Positions 20,298-31,999 of a DNA stretch of 64,000 nt are shown piece by piece. A model generated the notes under the pieces. The model saw only the letters and a program-made list of their open reading frames with translations, ran no database searches and had not been told where the DNA came from. Each line of letters begins with the position of its first letter. The stretch's first letter is position 1. Position numbers and translations under genes: made by a program. The stretch covers positions 1,674,001-1,738,000 of the forward strand of contig NC_091280.1 in assembly GCF_042100115.1 (NCBI RefSeq), in the 5' to 3' direction. Source of the DNA: Alternaria dauci. Its lineage: Eukaryota; Ascomycota; Dothideomycetes; Pleosporales; Pleosporaceae.

Positions 20298-22442
20298 CTA
20301 TCCTGTGCTCACAGGAGCATATCCAGCCGGAGCATGACTCACATAACCCTCGTTGTCTAACGGATCGTGTCCCGACACTGGGGGGCTTGTAAGCGGCGGG
20401 CTTGTCAAAGGCTCCATAGCATAGCTTTGATGCGGCGATTTGTACTCGGTGCTTTGAGCTGTAAGTGGCACCATATCCTCGGGGTGCGAGCTCCACCGTG
20501 TTGTGTCGCGCATCTCTTCCAACCCCGCGTCGTGCGGCACATGCCCATAAAGCGCACCTGTCTCGGGCACGGATGCGTGTGAACTATGTCCGTGGCCATG
20601 GTGTCCATGCTCTTCAAATTCCAACGCGTATGGCTTTCCGCTCTTCTGAAGTTGGAAATTACAGTATACCGAGCTTAGTTTATCGATGACTAGGATAATG
20701 AATAGGATGATGACGCAGATAGGTAGTAGCCACGGTGATTCGACCATTGAGTGCAGCCGGTTCGTATCGGCCATCAGAGCCAACATTGCAGCACCAACGC
20801 CAAGGGCAAGAAAGCGCGATATGACGGAAGTGAAGTCGAATAGATCAGCCTTGTGGCGGCGAATCAAGAAAAGGAATATGATCAGGGAGATGAGAAGGAG
20901 GCAGAACGACGACCAGTAGTAGAGGTAGACGAGCTCGAATCCTTTCAGGCCAATTTTGAGGGGACTGTATTCTTCAAGTTTGTCGACTGGAATCTTCATG
21001 CCGAGTCCAGTGTACATGCCATTGGTAATGAGGTGGGACACGCTCTTGAGCGCTTCAGGCCAGGTACCATCGTCGTCGTCTTGACCCATATTATACTGGG
21101 TAGTATTCTGTGGCGAGCAGATGCCTGTGGCGTTGCCGACAGCCCAGATAGCTGATTCAGCCTGATGGTAATAGGTTTTGGTTTCGAACTTGCCGTCTAA
21201 CTCGAAATACTCCAAAAGGTACTGCAGCTTATCCTGTAGCTTCTGGCCGTCAAGGTGGTCGTCTTGGCAATACTGAAGGATGGAGGCTGTGACTTTTGCG
21301 GTGTTTCTTGCGACGTATCGAGCCAGTGCAAGTTGCTGAGAGCCTTCGACAACACCAACAATTGCGAGTTGGAGAGGAAAGTGTAGCAGAGACCATATTT
21401 GTTGCCGGATGGTTCCGTAATGCCCGTGAGGAAAGTTGTCGAAGTAGCTGGAGTTTCGTTAGCTGTGTAGACCCAGACTTGTTCTACCTGGGTATACTCA
21501 CAGAGCCCATATCAGCACAAGGACGACGATGATACACATGATCAAAAAGCATCCTTCAACTTCCAGTCCGTGCTTCCCCATCATCCTACTCACTGTCTTG
21601 GTAACGCCAATTGCACCCTCGCCAATAACAATGATTGTCAGCAAGCTCATGCGCTCCATCAGATGGGTCTTTTTGAAGCTCATCATGCGCCAGATGCATG
21701 ATATAAGAATGACGCCGATGCCTTCAAGCACCATGACGATGTACCACACGAGGTGAACGAGCCGCCTGCTATGGTCGCCCTCGACTCGGAATGCGGGTGT
21801 CATAGCGGCGAATGCACCCATGCTGACTGCATATATGGCGAACATGAGAATGAGCGGGAGGTAGATCTTTCCATACTTTGCTCTCCATGTGAAGTAAAGT
21901 ACGACAAGATATTGAATAGCCAGGAGCCCACGGCTGATGACTAGCGTGTAGCACAGGATACGGAAATTCTGCATGACTCAGTATACTGTATTCAAGACCC
22001 CAGCATCAAAACTTACTGTGTTGTTCCCTTTACCATTCTCGTTTGCTGGGTTGAACTGGCTTCCAACCAGCGCTAGACCAACAAAGACTATGAATTGAAT
22101 CGTCTTGCACACGCGCTCATAGAGCGAGTCTCGCGCAAACCGAACATCGTGGAGTGTGATTTGGAACCAACACGACCATAAGATGCCAAAGAAACCAATG
22201 TATGCCAGCAAATAGTCGACGTCGGTGATGGAGTGATAGGCCGTGAAGGTTGCCAGATTAGCAACGAAGAACAAGTCAAAGAAGAGTTCCACGCTATTCG
22301 CTTCGTGTCGTTGAGAGAAGACCAGATGTTCGTGATCGGCGCCCACTAGCGGGGATTCAATCAACGGTGTTGTCTTGTGCAGCCGTTTGAGATGCTTTTC
22401 CGCATCGACATCTCGCTTGTGGCCGTGGAAACTCCAGCCCAT
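20298..22442 (-). CDS. LtrA-like (low temperature requirement A) polytopic membrane protein, 680 aa
   Basis: Multi-pass membrane protein of the LtrA family, known in bacteria (Listeria low-temperature growth) and common in filamentous fungi; biochemical activity unknown. Exons 22017-22442, 21502-21968 and 20298-21447, introns 21969-22016 and 21448-21501; total 2043 nt. The diagnostic N-terminal region ANSVELFFDLFFVANLATF (about residues 48-66) is present, as is ERMSLLTIIVIGEGAIGV in the middle. I count about nine or ten hydrophobic segments spread to about residue 560. The last ~110 residues are hydrophilic, with His-rich (HGHHGHGHSSH) and Pro/Ser-rich stretches, probably cytosolic. Confidence 0.88.
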
Positions 22443-23934
22443 ATTGCCAATCTCCTGTGCAGTTAATAATGTTGAAACAAGGCGACCGCAACGGGCGAGA
22501 AAAGGAGTTAAGAAGGTTTAAACAGCGATAGACAGGAGCACACCAAGACGAACAACACGAAATCGATTCGGCCCTGCCGAGATTTCTTATGCAAATCCCA
22601 TTTCGCAAGATACATGGGACACGAGATAGTCCCACGAGCCGTAGCGCACAATTCTATCTTGGGGCTGTAAGCTCAGGCCAACACCCGCGGAAGCTCGACC
22701 AGACCGCTAGCAACAGTGGCAATAGCACTGCATGGTGGCTTGTTGCACGATCTTGCTGGCTTTTCACCCAGGAGGGCTAGCAGATGCTAAGCGGGAGGAA
22801 GCTTTGAGGACCAGGCGGGTGCGGGTCAGGCTGAGCAGCACGCCAACACAGCAATGCTGACAGCGCCATGGTGTATCGGGGAAGCACAGAGGATGAGATT
22901 CACGACGGCAGCATGCCTAAACCCAATCATACCCTGCACGTGAGGCTTGGCAGGCTGCCGTGTCGAATTAGACGGTGTGGAGGTTGGAGTCAGCTCAGCC
23001 CTGAGTTCCGTAGACGGGCCGCTAGCGGAACAAGCGTTCTGTTTGTGGCGGAGGGCGACCGCCAGCTAGCCTCGTCCACAGACCAAAGATATTGTTGCAG
23101 CATCGAAACAGAACATCCTACATGCATAGTATAGTACAGTAGTGTGCATATTAGACGTGCTGCAGTAACACTCACACACAGCTCCGCATCGCCCTTCGGT
23201 AGGCCGTCAGCTTAGCGTTCCACATCGCCCTGATCAGGCATCAACCTGCATCTACAAGCACCTCGTGACCGTGGACCCTCACCCAGCCGGCGTTGCGCAA
23301 ACACCACTCCCTTGTTGCTGCCGATCTTGTTCTACTCATCATCAAACGTGCTCGCAGTTCCGAGTCATACAATGATAATCACCTGGTCGGCTGGAAGCGC
23401 ATCGTCATGCCCCTCGCGCCTCATCTTCAACGGCTCGCCTAGGATGACTGTATGAAGGCCTGCTATTTGTGGACGGGAGGAACCACGAGCAAGTTTACCG
23501 CAGCTGTTTTGTGACTATCACTGTGCCAAGCTTCGATCAGGGCTGGATAATCTCTCGGGTCATCATTTTCCCTTGCAGCGGAAGGGTTTTTCCTTTATCT
23601 ACTGTAGAAACCAAGACTACACGAGGAAGGTCTTTCTCTCTGAATTGTTTCCTACATATACCACATCCTAAAGACATCTAGGTATTCAAATCTTCCAAGA
23701 AAGCAATGATGCATACCTTCTGGGAAGGCTCAGACATTTATTGTGGATCACAGAAAAACAGGTCCTTAGTCGTGGATGAGGAGATAACGCTTGACGTTGA
23801 ATTGATTGTTGGCCGACGCCCCAGCCAGATACCTGTAATCTAGACCCACCACACGAACGCCGCGCTGATAGTCAAGATTTACGCGTCTAAGTCATGCAAG
23901 TATGCTGTAATCTATAACGAGTTTCGCGCACCTC
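22443..23934. other. Gene-poor spacer, 1.5 kb
   Basis: Long spacer upstream of the LtrA-like gene and downstream of the MFS gene. Small frames exist on both strands but none shows family motifs or sensible intron chaining. Nothing supportable. Confidence 0.4.
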
Positions 23935-25788
23935 TTACTTCCGTAGCAGTCCTGTACGCTCATTCGCGCCCTCGCCAATCTCCTCTTCTTCGTCTTCGTC
24001 TTCCCCTTCATCATCGCTGAATCCTTCAGCCTCCAGTCCCTCGCCGCGAATTCCAAAGCTCAAAAGGAACCCAACAAGTGCGATGCCAGCGAAAATACCA
24101 AAAGGCAAAGCTTCGCCTTTGGGCCTCAACTTGGTAGCAGCCGTGAAAAGCGAGCCTGATAGGAAAGGACCAGCAGCACGACCAGCAGCAGACAGCGTCT
24201 GAGCGAGGCCATTGAGCGTACCGAGTACATTGTGGTTGGGTGCAGAATTGGTGATCTGTACATAGTCAGCATCTGTAGGTCAGGACATAACCGGCGCATA
24301 GCAACTTACCATGAGGAGTGCAGCTGTCAGACCTCCGACACCTGCAATCGTCTTAATCACCAGCACGACACCAAGCTCAAACCACAACCAGCCAGCGCCC
24401 GAGCCAATACCCTTGTACCCCTTGCTCTCTTTGTAGCCTACCCAGGGCATAAGACCGAAGGCTGCTATGAACAATCCTAAGCTGAGTCTGTATGCCATCT
24501 TATTACCGAGCTTGCCTCGGAGCCTGCCAAATACACCAATCTGGAATATGATTGTTATAGCACCGGCAAAGGACAAGGACAATCCCACCGCTTCAGGCTT
24601 CAACCCACGTCCAGTAGGTGGCTGCTCTTCGGCAAAGATGGGATATAGAGAGTTGTACGAGATGTTTGCAAGTTGGAATATGAAGTATGTGATGAGAAGC
24701 AGGACGGTGTCCCGGTTCAGAATCTCTTTACGCGTGAGCTCGTCGCCACTGCTGTGCGGGAAGAGCGTAGGCGCAGACTCTCCAGAAGCGTCAGAAGCAT
24801 CGTCTTGGTCTACATCATCCTCTGTATCGTCTTGCGAATTGTGGTTCTTGTTGTTGCCCAAGAGGCGACGTACGTAGGTCGGTCGTGTCGAGCTTGTGAA
24901 CTGCCAGATCCATGAGAACAAATTCCCCAATCTCTTTCCGAGAGGCGGCAAATTCTTGGCCTCCTCCAAGCTCTCTTCTAAGAAGAACATGCACACTACA
25001 AGATCGATGGCGAGGACGAAGGCCGAGAAGAGGTTCGGAAGAAGGTACGGGTACGGGTTCGGCTGGCTCTTGTTGAAGGGGTTCTGGTAGAGGACCAACA
25101 GTCCCCCGACGATAGGCCCTGTTATGCCACCGATACCGTAGATTACGGGCAGGTAGGTAAAGGCGCGCGACTGGTTGCTTCGATCCGTAATCTCACCCAG
25201 ACATGTCGACACAACGCCATTGTTTCCGTTGACAAGGCCCATCAAGGCCTGGACAAGAACAGCCTGCCAGAGTTCTCTGCAGAAACCAAAAGCCAGGAGA
25301 CAACACATGGTCAAAAAGGTGCCCATGAGGATGACTGGCTTTCGTCCAATCTTGTCAGATAGCCAGCCCCAGAAGAAGTTGGTTGTGAATTGGGCCAAGG
25401 CAAACGACGATGCGATGAGGCCGACGTACAGACCGGTCTGTCCCTCTTTGACTTCGGGAAACGACTGTGTCATCTCTGGCAGATATGGGCTTATCGAGTT
25501 GAGGGCTGTTTGCTCGGCGAGAGCTATGACAGCTAGCACGATGAGCTGCTTGGTCGGCAGGGGCGACTCGTGGTGGTTGTGGCTGCCATCTTCGGAGCGG
25601 TTGCCATCTTGGCCAGACGGAGAGTCAGATGGCGGTCGGCCACGGGATTTGGGGGGGATGGTTGGGAACGTGGTATAATCTATATGTCGGTATACAAAGT
25701 TAGCATGTCTCGCGTGCACCTCGCATAGGGGAAGCTGCATACGGAGTGTCGACCGGCGCGCGTCGAGAGCTGGCCGGCTGGAAGGCAT
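23935..25788 (-). CDS. MFS transporter (ZIFL/multidrug-type), 599 aa
   Basis: Major facilitator superfamily antiporter-like transporter of the plasma or vacuolar membrane. Exons 24310-25788 and 23935-24255, intron 24256-24309; total 1800 nt. After a hydrophilic N-terminus (about 80 residues) the first half carries motif A, GWLSDKIGRKPVILMG, and a motif-C-like GIGGITGPIVGGLL, features of 12-14 TM drug:H+ antiporters. A long charged loop (Asp/Glu-rich, about residues 300-360) separates the halves. The second exon restores NHNVLGTLNGLAQTLSAAGR, typical of the ZIF-like subgroup. The C-terminal tail is very acidic. Start chosen at the first ATG, 25788; the N-terminal ~40 residues are uncertain because an intron-like stretch lies at about 25680-25719. 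Confidence 0.88.
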
Positions 25789-27235
25789 GGTCGCCAAATG
25801 TGCTACCTCTGTGAGGCCGAGTTGTCACAGCACCAAGCTTTCGCATGCATCGATGCGCAGCTTCGAGATCGTGCTGTACGTGTTGATGCTAACGTCGGGC
25901 AATACAACACTGCCAGCTAGCTCTACAGCAGACGCGACCAAGGGATGGTATTCGTGGATGCAGGGGATTGAAGGATGCCGCTTTGCTGTGAAGATTTCAG
26001 CCTGCCATCACGCGCGGCTCAAGCTGTACGTCATTATCGCAGGAACCCGCTTTGCTTGGCGTCCCACGATCGCGCTCTCTCATTCGACTAACAACCAACT
26101 AACAACTGTCTTCTTTACCTGCTCAAAAAAAAAATAGCCATTGTTCACTCCTACCTGACCATGTGCGATCCATGAACGTTGCCCTATCTGCAACTACCCG
26201 CCGCTCTACCCCATGGCTTTACAAAGATCATGATCCCCTTCTATCTTCATGACCATCAGACTGTGTTCGCATAATGCGAACAGGCTAGACAAAGCTTGGA
26301 ACACGCGAGCGCGACACGGACAGACCGCATTGCCGACTATCTGGGTACCAGCAGAGGCTGGTCAAGCTTGACGCCAGGGGCCGAGGGCTGTCAAAGCTCG
26401 ACTGTCAAAAGAAGGCATTAGCGCGACAACCACTGATGGCTTGCAGTGCAGATCCGTATTGTCCATGTCTAAAATAAGAGTGCACGGTGCAGTGCGATAG
26501 ATGCTCCATAATCTGTTCACGCGCAGAGCGGCCAAACAATAAACACAACTGCCCGAATCAGCAACCTGGGCTTACTGCAATATGCATCAAGCATACTTCC
26601 CCACAATGTTGTTTAATTGCTCCAAGCATTAATCCCTCGACCCCAATCTATCACGCCCGTCCCTTCGCCAATGCTACACGAGAACACCAAATGTTGTCCG
26701 AGGACGCACAAGTCATCGGTAGAAGCAGCCCCTCTCTCGACCGTCACCAGTCGCTTAAACCCGATGGATATCAAGACTTCAAAAAGTTCCCAGAAGTCGC
26801 TCAAACCTTCTCATACACCAGACACGCACTGATGTCTTGTCCGTTCTCGGCATTGGAGGCGTCGCTTCTGTTGGTTTCGAGTCACTTGACAGGTCTCATG
26901 TGCCTCAGTCACTGCTATGCAAGGTCAATGAGCACATTAGGACCAATACATTCAACTCATTAGATTGCCGTGACGCCAAAATGCAGACTCTGGACTCCAT
27001 TGTGGAAACTTCAGGCACACAGTGTCCACGACTATATGAAGTCGACAAGATTCTACACAGCAAGGGCACACAGTCAGTAGGCCCGCACGGAAACGTAGGT
27101 ACACAGTGGTCTTTGTTTGAAGGCCCCTTGCTCCAGTCCAGTCTCTAATTGAATTTGCCCTCAACATCTCGTTGATTTGAACTTCTTCCATCTTGTCTTC
27201 CTCTATTCGCAATCTTCTTGCATACAATTTCAAGC
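25789..27235. promoter_or_regulatory. Divergent intergenic region, MFS and DJ-1 genes
   Basis: 1.45 kb between divergent starts. Must contain both promoters. A cluster of overlapping plus-strand frames at 26487-27148 (up to 158 codons) has no recognisable domain; see findings. No repeat or tRNA seen. Confidence 0.4.
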
Positions 27236-28128
27236 ATGCGATATTCCACCCTACTTTCAGCCCTGGCGGCCCTTGGTTCAACTTCTGCGAGACCACAACT
27301 GCCAAAAATCACAAACACGACAACCCTACCCACTCACTATGGTCTGCTCGTATTCCCGCACTACCAGGCTCTCGACATCTTCGGCCCCATGGACCTTCTC
27401 AACACACTCTTCATGCACTACCAAAACTCGACCGTCGTGCCGCAATTCTCAGTTCTCAGCAAGACTATGGATCCCGTTACGTCGGCCATGATGGCTGGAG
27501 GCTTTGGTCAGGAGATCATGCCTACTACAACATTCTCGGACTACCTGGCGAGCCGCGACCGAAGTACAGATAACAACACGTGCGTTATAAAGGACAAGCG
27601 TCAGAATCATGGTGACATGCATATGCCTCCTGCGACAGACAAGGGCGACATCGATGTCCTCATCGTCCCTGGTGGTGGAGGCACGCGCAGGAACATGACT
27701 GAAGAAATCAACTTCGTCAAGCAGACGTATCCAAAGGTATATACTCTTCCCATCCACCTTTCCACTTCCACCAACTAACAATCCTACAGCTCAAGTACAT
27801 AGTCTCCGTCTGCACCGGCGCAACAATCCTATCCCGCGCGGGCATACTCGACGGCCGCAGGGCAACAACGAACAAGGCGGCCTGGGAATGGGCCGTGAAA
27901 CAGGGACCCAACGTAACCTGGGTCCCCACTGCACGTTGGGTCGAAGACGGCAATGTCATCTCGACCAGCGGTGTCTCGGCAGGCATCGATGGAACGTATG
28001 CGTTTGTTAGCAAGGTGTATGGCGAAGAGGTTGCCCATTTCCTGAGCTTGGGTTTGGAGTACAACCGTGAGACGGATGCGCATAATGATCCTTTTGGCAA
28101 GATCTGGGATGTTCTGGGTGCTTATTAG
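27236..28128 (+). CDS. Secreted DJ-1/PfpI family protein, 279 aa
   Basis: DJ-1/PfpI (class I glutamine amidotransferase-like) protein. Exons 27236-27736 and 27790-28128, intron 27737-27789; 840 nt. An N-terminal hydrophobic stretch MRYSTLLSALAALGSTSA looks like a signal peptide, so the protein may enter the secretory pathway. The family fold is shown by GLLVFPHYQALDIFGPMDLL, IDVLIVPGGGG and the nucleophile elbow VSVCTGATIL with Cys175. The ALDIFGPMD motif resembles isocyanide-hydratase-type members more than human DJ-1. A hydrophilic insertion (about residues 104-136, rich in Asp, Asn, His) precedes the PGGGG strand. Several N-glycosylation sites fit secretion. Substrate unknown. The first in-frame ATG is 27236. 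Confidence 0.88.
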
Positions 28129-28956
28129 ATTGTCTTATCCAGAGACCAGAGAAAGCGTGGATGAACTTGTAATTGTGCCTGATGAAACGAGGTCTCTGGC
28201 AAATGTCGTTGATGGCTTGATACGCTGGAAACCAGATTTGTGTACAGCCCATTCTTTACTTCATGTTGAAGGGACACGAAAGGATGATTCCCATGGTTGG
28301 TCGCCTCCGTCAATGAAAACAATCAATAACAAACTTCTCTTCCTTGTGCTAGCAGTGTATACTTGATGATTTCCAAATTTGGAAACTAGAGGATGTAGCA
28401 CAGACTTCAATGCCAAGATCATGGCAATGTAGTGCCCATGAGTCAATAGATCACGACAAGAATTACGCCTTTTCTTTGCGCATCTCTTTCCATAGCATTT
28501 GGATGGTAGAACGTCGGCTCTTGTCGATACCAAAGCCGTGACTACGGTGTTTCAAATGACAGAAAACGCAGGATTTTAGCAAGTCAATGGCCCCGCAAAG
28601 ACAAACCTACACCAGTGGCAAATACGAAGTGTGGACTTTACCTTGTAGTGAAGACGCCGCTACATGCTACACCCTCCGATATGGAAAAGTCATAACATGT
28701 CAACGACAAGATCAGACCGGTTAGTATCCCAAAGTCAGTAGGTTGCACAGACAGGGGTAGCATACCATCATCACTGCCGACTGAGGACGTTCTATTCGAA
28801 AGATTCGCATTAATGACAGAGTTTCTAATGTACAGCTTCAGGAGCTTACTGACCTTTCATGTCCGCGACGCACCGTCGAGAACCTTTCGTTAGCCGCCGG
28901 TAGCCGTTCGCGGTGTTGGCGACGAGCATGCCCTTGAAAGATTGAGCACCCGAAAA
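28129..28956. other. Convergent 3' region, DJ-1 and SNU66-like genes
   Basis: 829 bp between two convergent stop codons; should contain both 3' UTRs. No gene recognised. Confidence 0.4.
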
Positions 28957-30999
28957 CTATTGCAGACGAACACCAGCAGTACCCTTCTTCTTCGCTTGGT
29001 CGTCGAACGCATTCCCCAATCCACCACCTCCGCTCCGACTAGCCTCGAGCGAACTCTCAGCCATCCTCTTCTTTTCAGCAGCAATTTTGTCAAGTTGTTT
29101 CTTCGTCTTCGTATTTCCACTGCCTTTGCCGTGGAACTGATGACTGAGCTGCTTGAACGCTTCTTTCTGGTTCATGAGGCGGCCGTGTTCATCGACATAT
29201 TTGAGTTCGATATTGGGTGTGTACTCCTTGTTGAAGAGCTCAGCAAGGCGACGGCTCTCAACCATGTCGGCACTCGTATTGTTCTTGCGTGCCCATTCTT
29301 CACGTTCGCGAGGAGTCATGTTGTTCCAGCGAGCAGAGCCCCGTTCGCGTTCACGAGCCATCTTACGTTGGCGTTCTGCGTCGGCTTCAGCCTTGAGCTT
29401 GTCGGCAAGGAACTTCTGGCGTTCACGATACAGGGCGTTCTTGTCTTCGGCGTCGGTCTGTGTGACCAGGCCTCGTTGTTTGAGCAGGGCGAGTGTGGCA
29501 CCCAGACCTTGGTCGACAGTCTTCTCGGCCTCAAGACCAGTCTCAGTAATCTCAGTAGACCGAGCGCGAGAAATGCTGCGGTTGCGAGCCTCTTCGGCTT
29601 CGGCTGCTTCCGCATAAGACTGTCCGATGTCGACATCGCCGTCTTCGTCGGCAACTGGGATATCGCCCATAGACTTGGTGCCTTCAGAAATGTGGCTGGA
29701 CTTTCTGCGTTTCCGGCGGGCCTCCTCTTCGTCGGCGTCTCCAGCAGCACCTAGATTTTGTACGAACTCGGTCGTTTCGTCGATGACAAGAGCACCGTCG
29801 CCGTCCTCAGTAGACTCCATAATGTCTGGTTGGGGTGTAGATGCTTCCTCGCGCAATTGCCGTGCAAGGTCTTCCGGTCGCATCTTCTTGCGCTTCTTGA
29901 GGGCTTTTTGCCGCTGTGCTGCGAGATTCGCCTGGAGATCGTCGTCATCCACGAAAGACTCATCAAAGACCTTCTTTTTCTTCTGCGGTGGTGCTGCGAC
30001 TTCACCGCCATCGAGATCCATATCGTCGCCAGCAGCAGGCTCTTCCGTGGCCATGGCTGCTAGTTCGTCTTCGTCTTCGACGCGTTCTCTCTTGGACTTC
30101 TTGCTCTTCTTCTTTTTGGGCTTCTTCATCTTGACTTCTGAAATGTCCATGTAGTCATTCGCAGGCGCATCTTCTTTGAGTATGTCCAGACTGATAGCAA
30201 CCTTCTTTGGCTTCGAGGCACCTGCAACCTCGGCCTGTACGTCTTCAACAGTTCGGCCCTTGCCGTCCAGCGTGAAAGCCTTGCTCTTCTTGCCCTCGAT
30301 CTCTTCGTCGTATTGTGCCAGTATCGACTTTTGGCCTGATTCATCCATGTCGTTGGGGTCGTATGCGCGCTTCCGCTTCTTCAAATCGAGTCGCTCTTGT
30401 AGTCGCTCCTTTTCCCTCAGCGAAACCGCCTCTAGCTCGTCTTCTTCTTCTGCGTCGACCGCAGTATCTTTGAGAACAAGAATTTGATCCTCATCGTCAA
30501 ACTGATCGACCTCGTGTCCGACTTTGACACCTGCAAGGTCTTTGTCGGTGTACTGCATGGCCTCGAGTGCCTGGCGCTCGCGCTCTTCAAGCTCCCTGCG
30601 CATCTGTTCTTCTTTGGCGATCTTCTTCTGACGCTTCTTGCTGCTCTTCAGCCATTCCAAGTCATCGTCAACATCAGCTTCGTCCGCCAGCCCCTTGCCC
30701 TCGAGCTTCGCAAAGCGCGCCGCCTTTTCGCGCTCCTTCTTGATCGCAGCGGCGCGCTCCTCTCGTCTTATCTTGGCCAGTCTCTCCTCTTCTAGCTTTT
30801 TCCAGTTGTCTGAAGCGGCAGCCTCGCGCGTCTCGATAGTGCTCGCAGGCTCTCCGTCCGAGTCGTCGCCATTTTGCGCAGCCTTGAAATCGAGACCTGA
30901 GGACGATGCGGGTGCTGCGGGGGTACTTCCACCGGGCAGTGCGGCGAGTCCCATGGACAGACGAATCTTATTCACCTCGTCGATGGATAGATCGGCCAT
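28957..30999 (-). CDS. SNU66: U4/U6.U5 tri-snRNP protein Snu66/SART1, 680 aa
   Basis: Core spliceosome protein of the SART-1/Snu66 family, needed for tri-snRNP addition and pre-mRNA splicing in the nucleus. Single exon. The N-terminus SIDEVNKIRLSMGLAALPGG (residues 5-24) fits a HIND element, the short helix bound by the ubiquitin-like protein Hub1. The rest is charged and coiled-coil-like, with Lys-rich nuclear-localisation stretches (KMKKPKKKKSKKSKRER). The conserved SART1 C-terminus is clear: NIELKYVDEHGRLMNQKEAF, then KQLSHQFHGKGSGNTKTKKQ and SGGGGLGNAFDDQ. Size is close to fungal homologues. The start ATG at 30999 is fixed by the HIND motif directly after it. Confidence 0.93.
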   Translation of the reverse strand: MADLSIDEVNKIRLSMGLAALPGGSTPAAPASSSGLDFKAAQNGDDSDGEPASTIETREAAASDNWKKLEEERLAKIRREERAAAIKKEREKAARFAKLEGKGLADEADVDDDLEWLKSSKKRQKKIAKEEQMRRELEERERQALEAMQYTDKDLAGVKVGHEVDQFDDEDQILVLKDTAVDAEEEDELEAVSLREKERLQERLDLKKRKRAYDPNDMDESGQKSILAQYDEEIEGKKSKAFTLDGKGRTVEDVQAEVAGASKPKKVAISLDILKEDAPANDYMDISEVKMKKPKKKKSKKSKRERVEDEDELAAMATEEPAAGDDMDLDGGEVAAPPQKKKKVFDESFVDDDDLQANLAAQRQKALKKRKKMRPEDLARQLREEASTPQPDIMESTEDGDGALVIDETTEFVQNLGAAGDADEEEARRKRRKSSHISEGTKSMGDIPVADEDGDVDIGQSYAEAAEAEEARNRSISRARSTEITETGLEAEKTVDQGLGATLALLKQRGLVTQTDAEDKNALYRERQKFLADKLKAEADAERQRKMARERERGSARWNNMTPREREEWARKNNTSADMVESRRLAELFNKEYTPNIELKYVDEHGRLMNQKEAFKQLSHQFHGKGSGNTKTKKQLDKIAAEKKRMAESSLEASRSGGGGLGNAFDDQAKKKGTAGVRLQ

Positions 31000-31999
31000 G
31001 ATTGATGCGGTGGTGGTGCCGACGTCGTAACGCGAAGACGATTTGAATTTGATGGGAGAGCTGGTGGCGCCGGTAGTTGCTGGGCTTCAGTCCACCTCTG
31101 AGCAGTGCGCAGAAGCAGTCGTCGCGAAGAGTGAAAGCGCGCCTAGTCTTTCCCAAAAGGTGAAGCTCAGTATTCGGTGCCTGTTCGTGCACGAGCTGCG
31201 GGCAGCATCGCACCTCCGTCCATCTTTCAGCCAAGCCACTAGCTCGCTAGCGGGCCGGAGATGAGCCGAGCGACATAAAAAAAGTTCGTCGCCCTCACCC
31301 GTTCCTCTCACCACAACGACCTGTGTCAGCGTCTCCTGTCCACGTCCCTCGGGGTGTGTGACGGTTGAGATTCTGACAGTTCGTCCATCATGGAACTCTT
31401 TTTCTTTTGTAGAGCGTTTCGGACGACAGGTGGCGGAGAACAACTTTGGCAGCTTCCGGCAGCCTGAGCTCACCCTTCACGGGGTTTGAGCTCGGTGTAT
31501 GGTTGTCTGTCAGGCAGACTGATTCCGTTTCCCTTTTGCTAGGCCGTCGGCCACTGATGCTTGGGACTAACCCAGTCGGCTACATGCCATTTTGTGCAAA
31601 TGACAGCTTTTGCGATTGCGCGGCTTCACTGCGCTGGTAAATGCATGATTCTGTGATGCCTGATCATCTCCCATACGAGTCGCTGTGAAAGCGCGACGAA
31701 CGCGTCCACGCGTTAGGAAGTAGCTGCATCACTCGCGAAGTCGTGTGCATGCACTTGGTCTCCAAGAGAGTATTAGAGGCAAATGCGGGCCTGTCTTCGC
31801 GAACTGGAAACTATTGGTGCAGAGTGTCAGCGAGCACAGAGACCATGATCACTAGATGCAGTCTCGTATTGACTTCGTATGCAGGTCATTCAATATACAT
31901 ATGTTACAGAGTCTGGGCTTTGAAGCCGCTGCATGGTAGTCCAGGTGCAAGTGGAAGACCATGTCGCCTTTCCACATGTCTCTCATATCCCAACCGCAC
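31000..31999. other. Spacer upstream of SNU66, 1 kb
   Basis: 1.0 kb between two minus-strand genes. It should include the SNU66 promoter and the 3' UTR of the mitoribosomal gene. No coding sequence or repeat was recognised. Confidence 0.4.

Noticed and set aside
28942..29754. 270-codon plus-strand frame over SNU66
   Set aside because: Antisense shadow of the SART1-family C-terminus; no domain.
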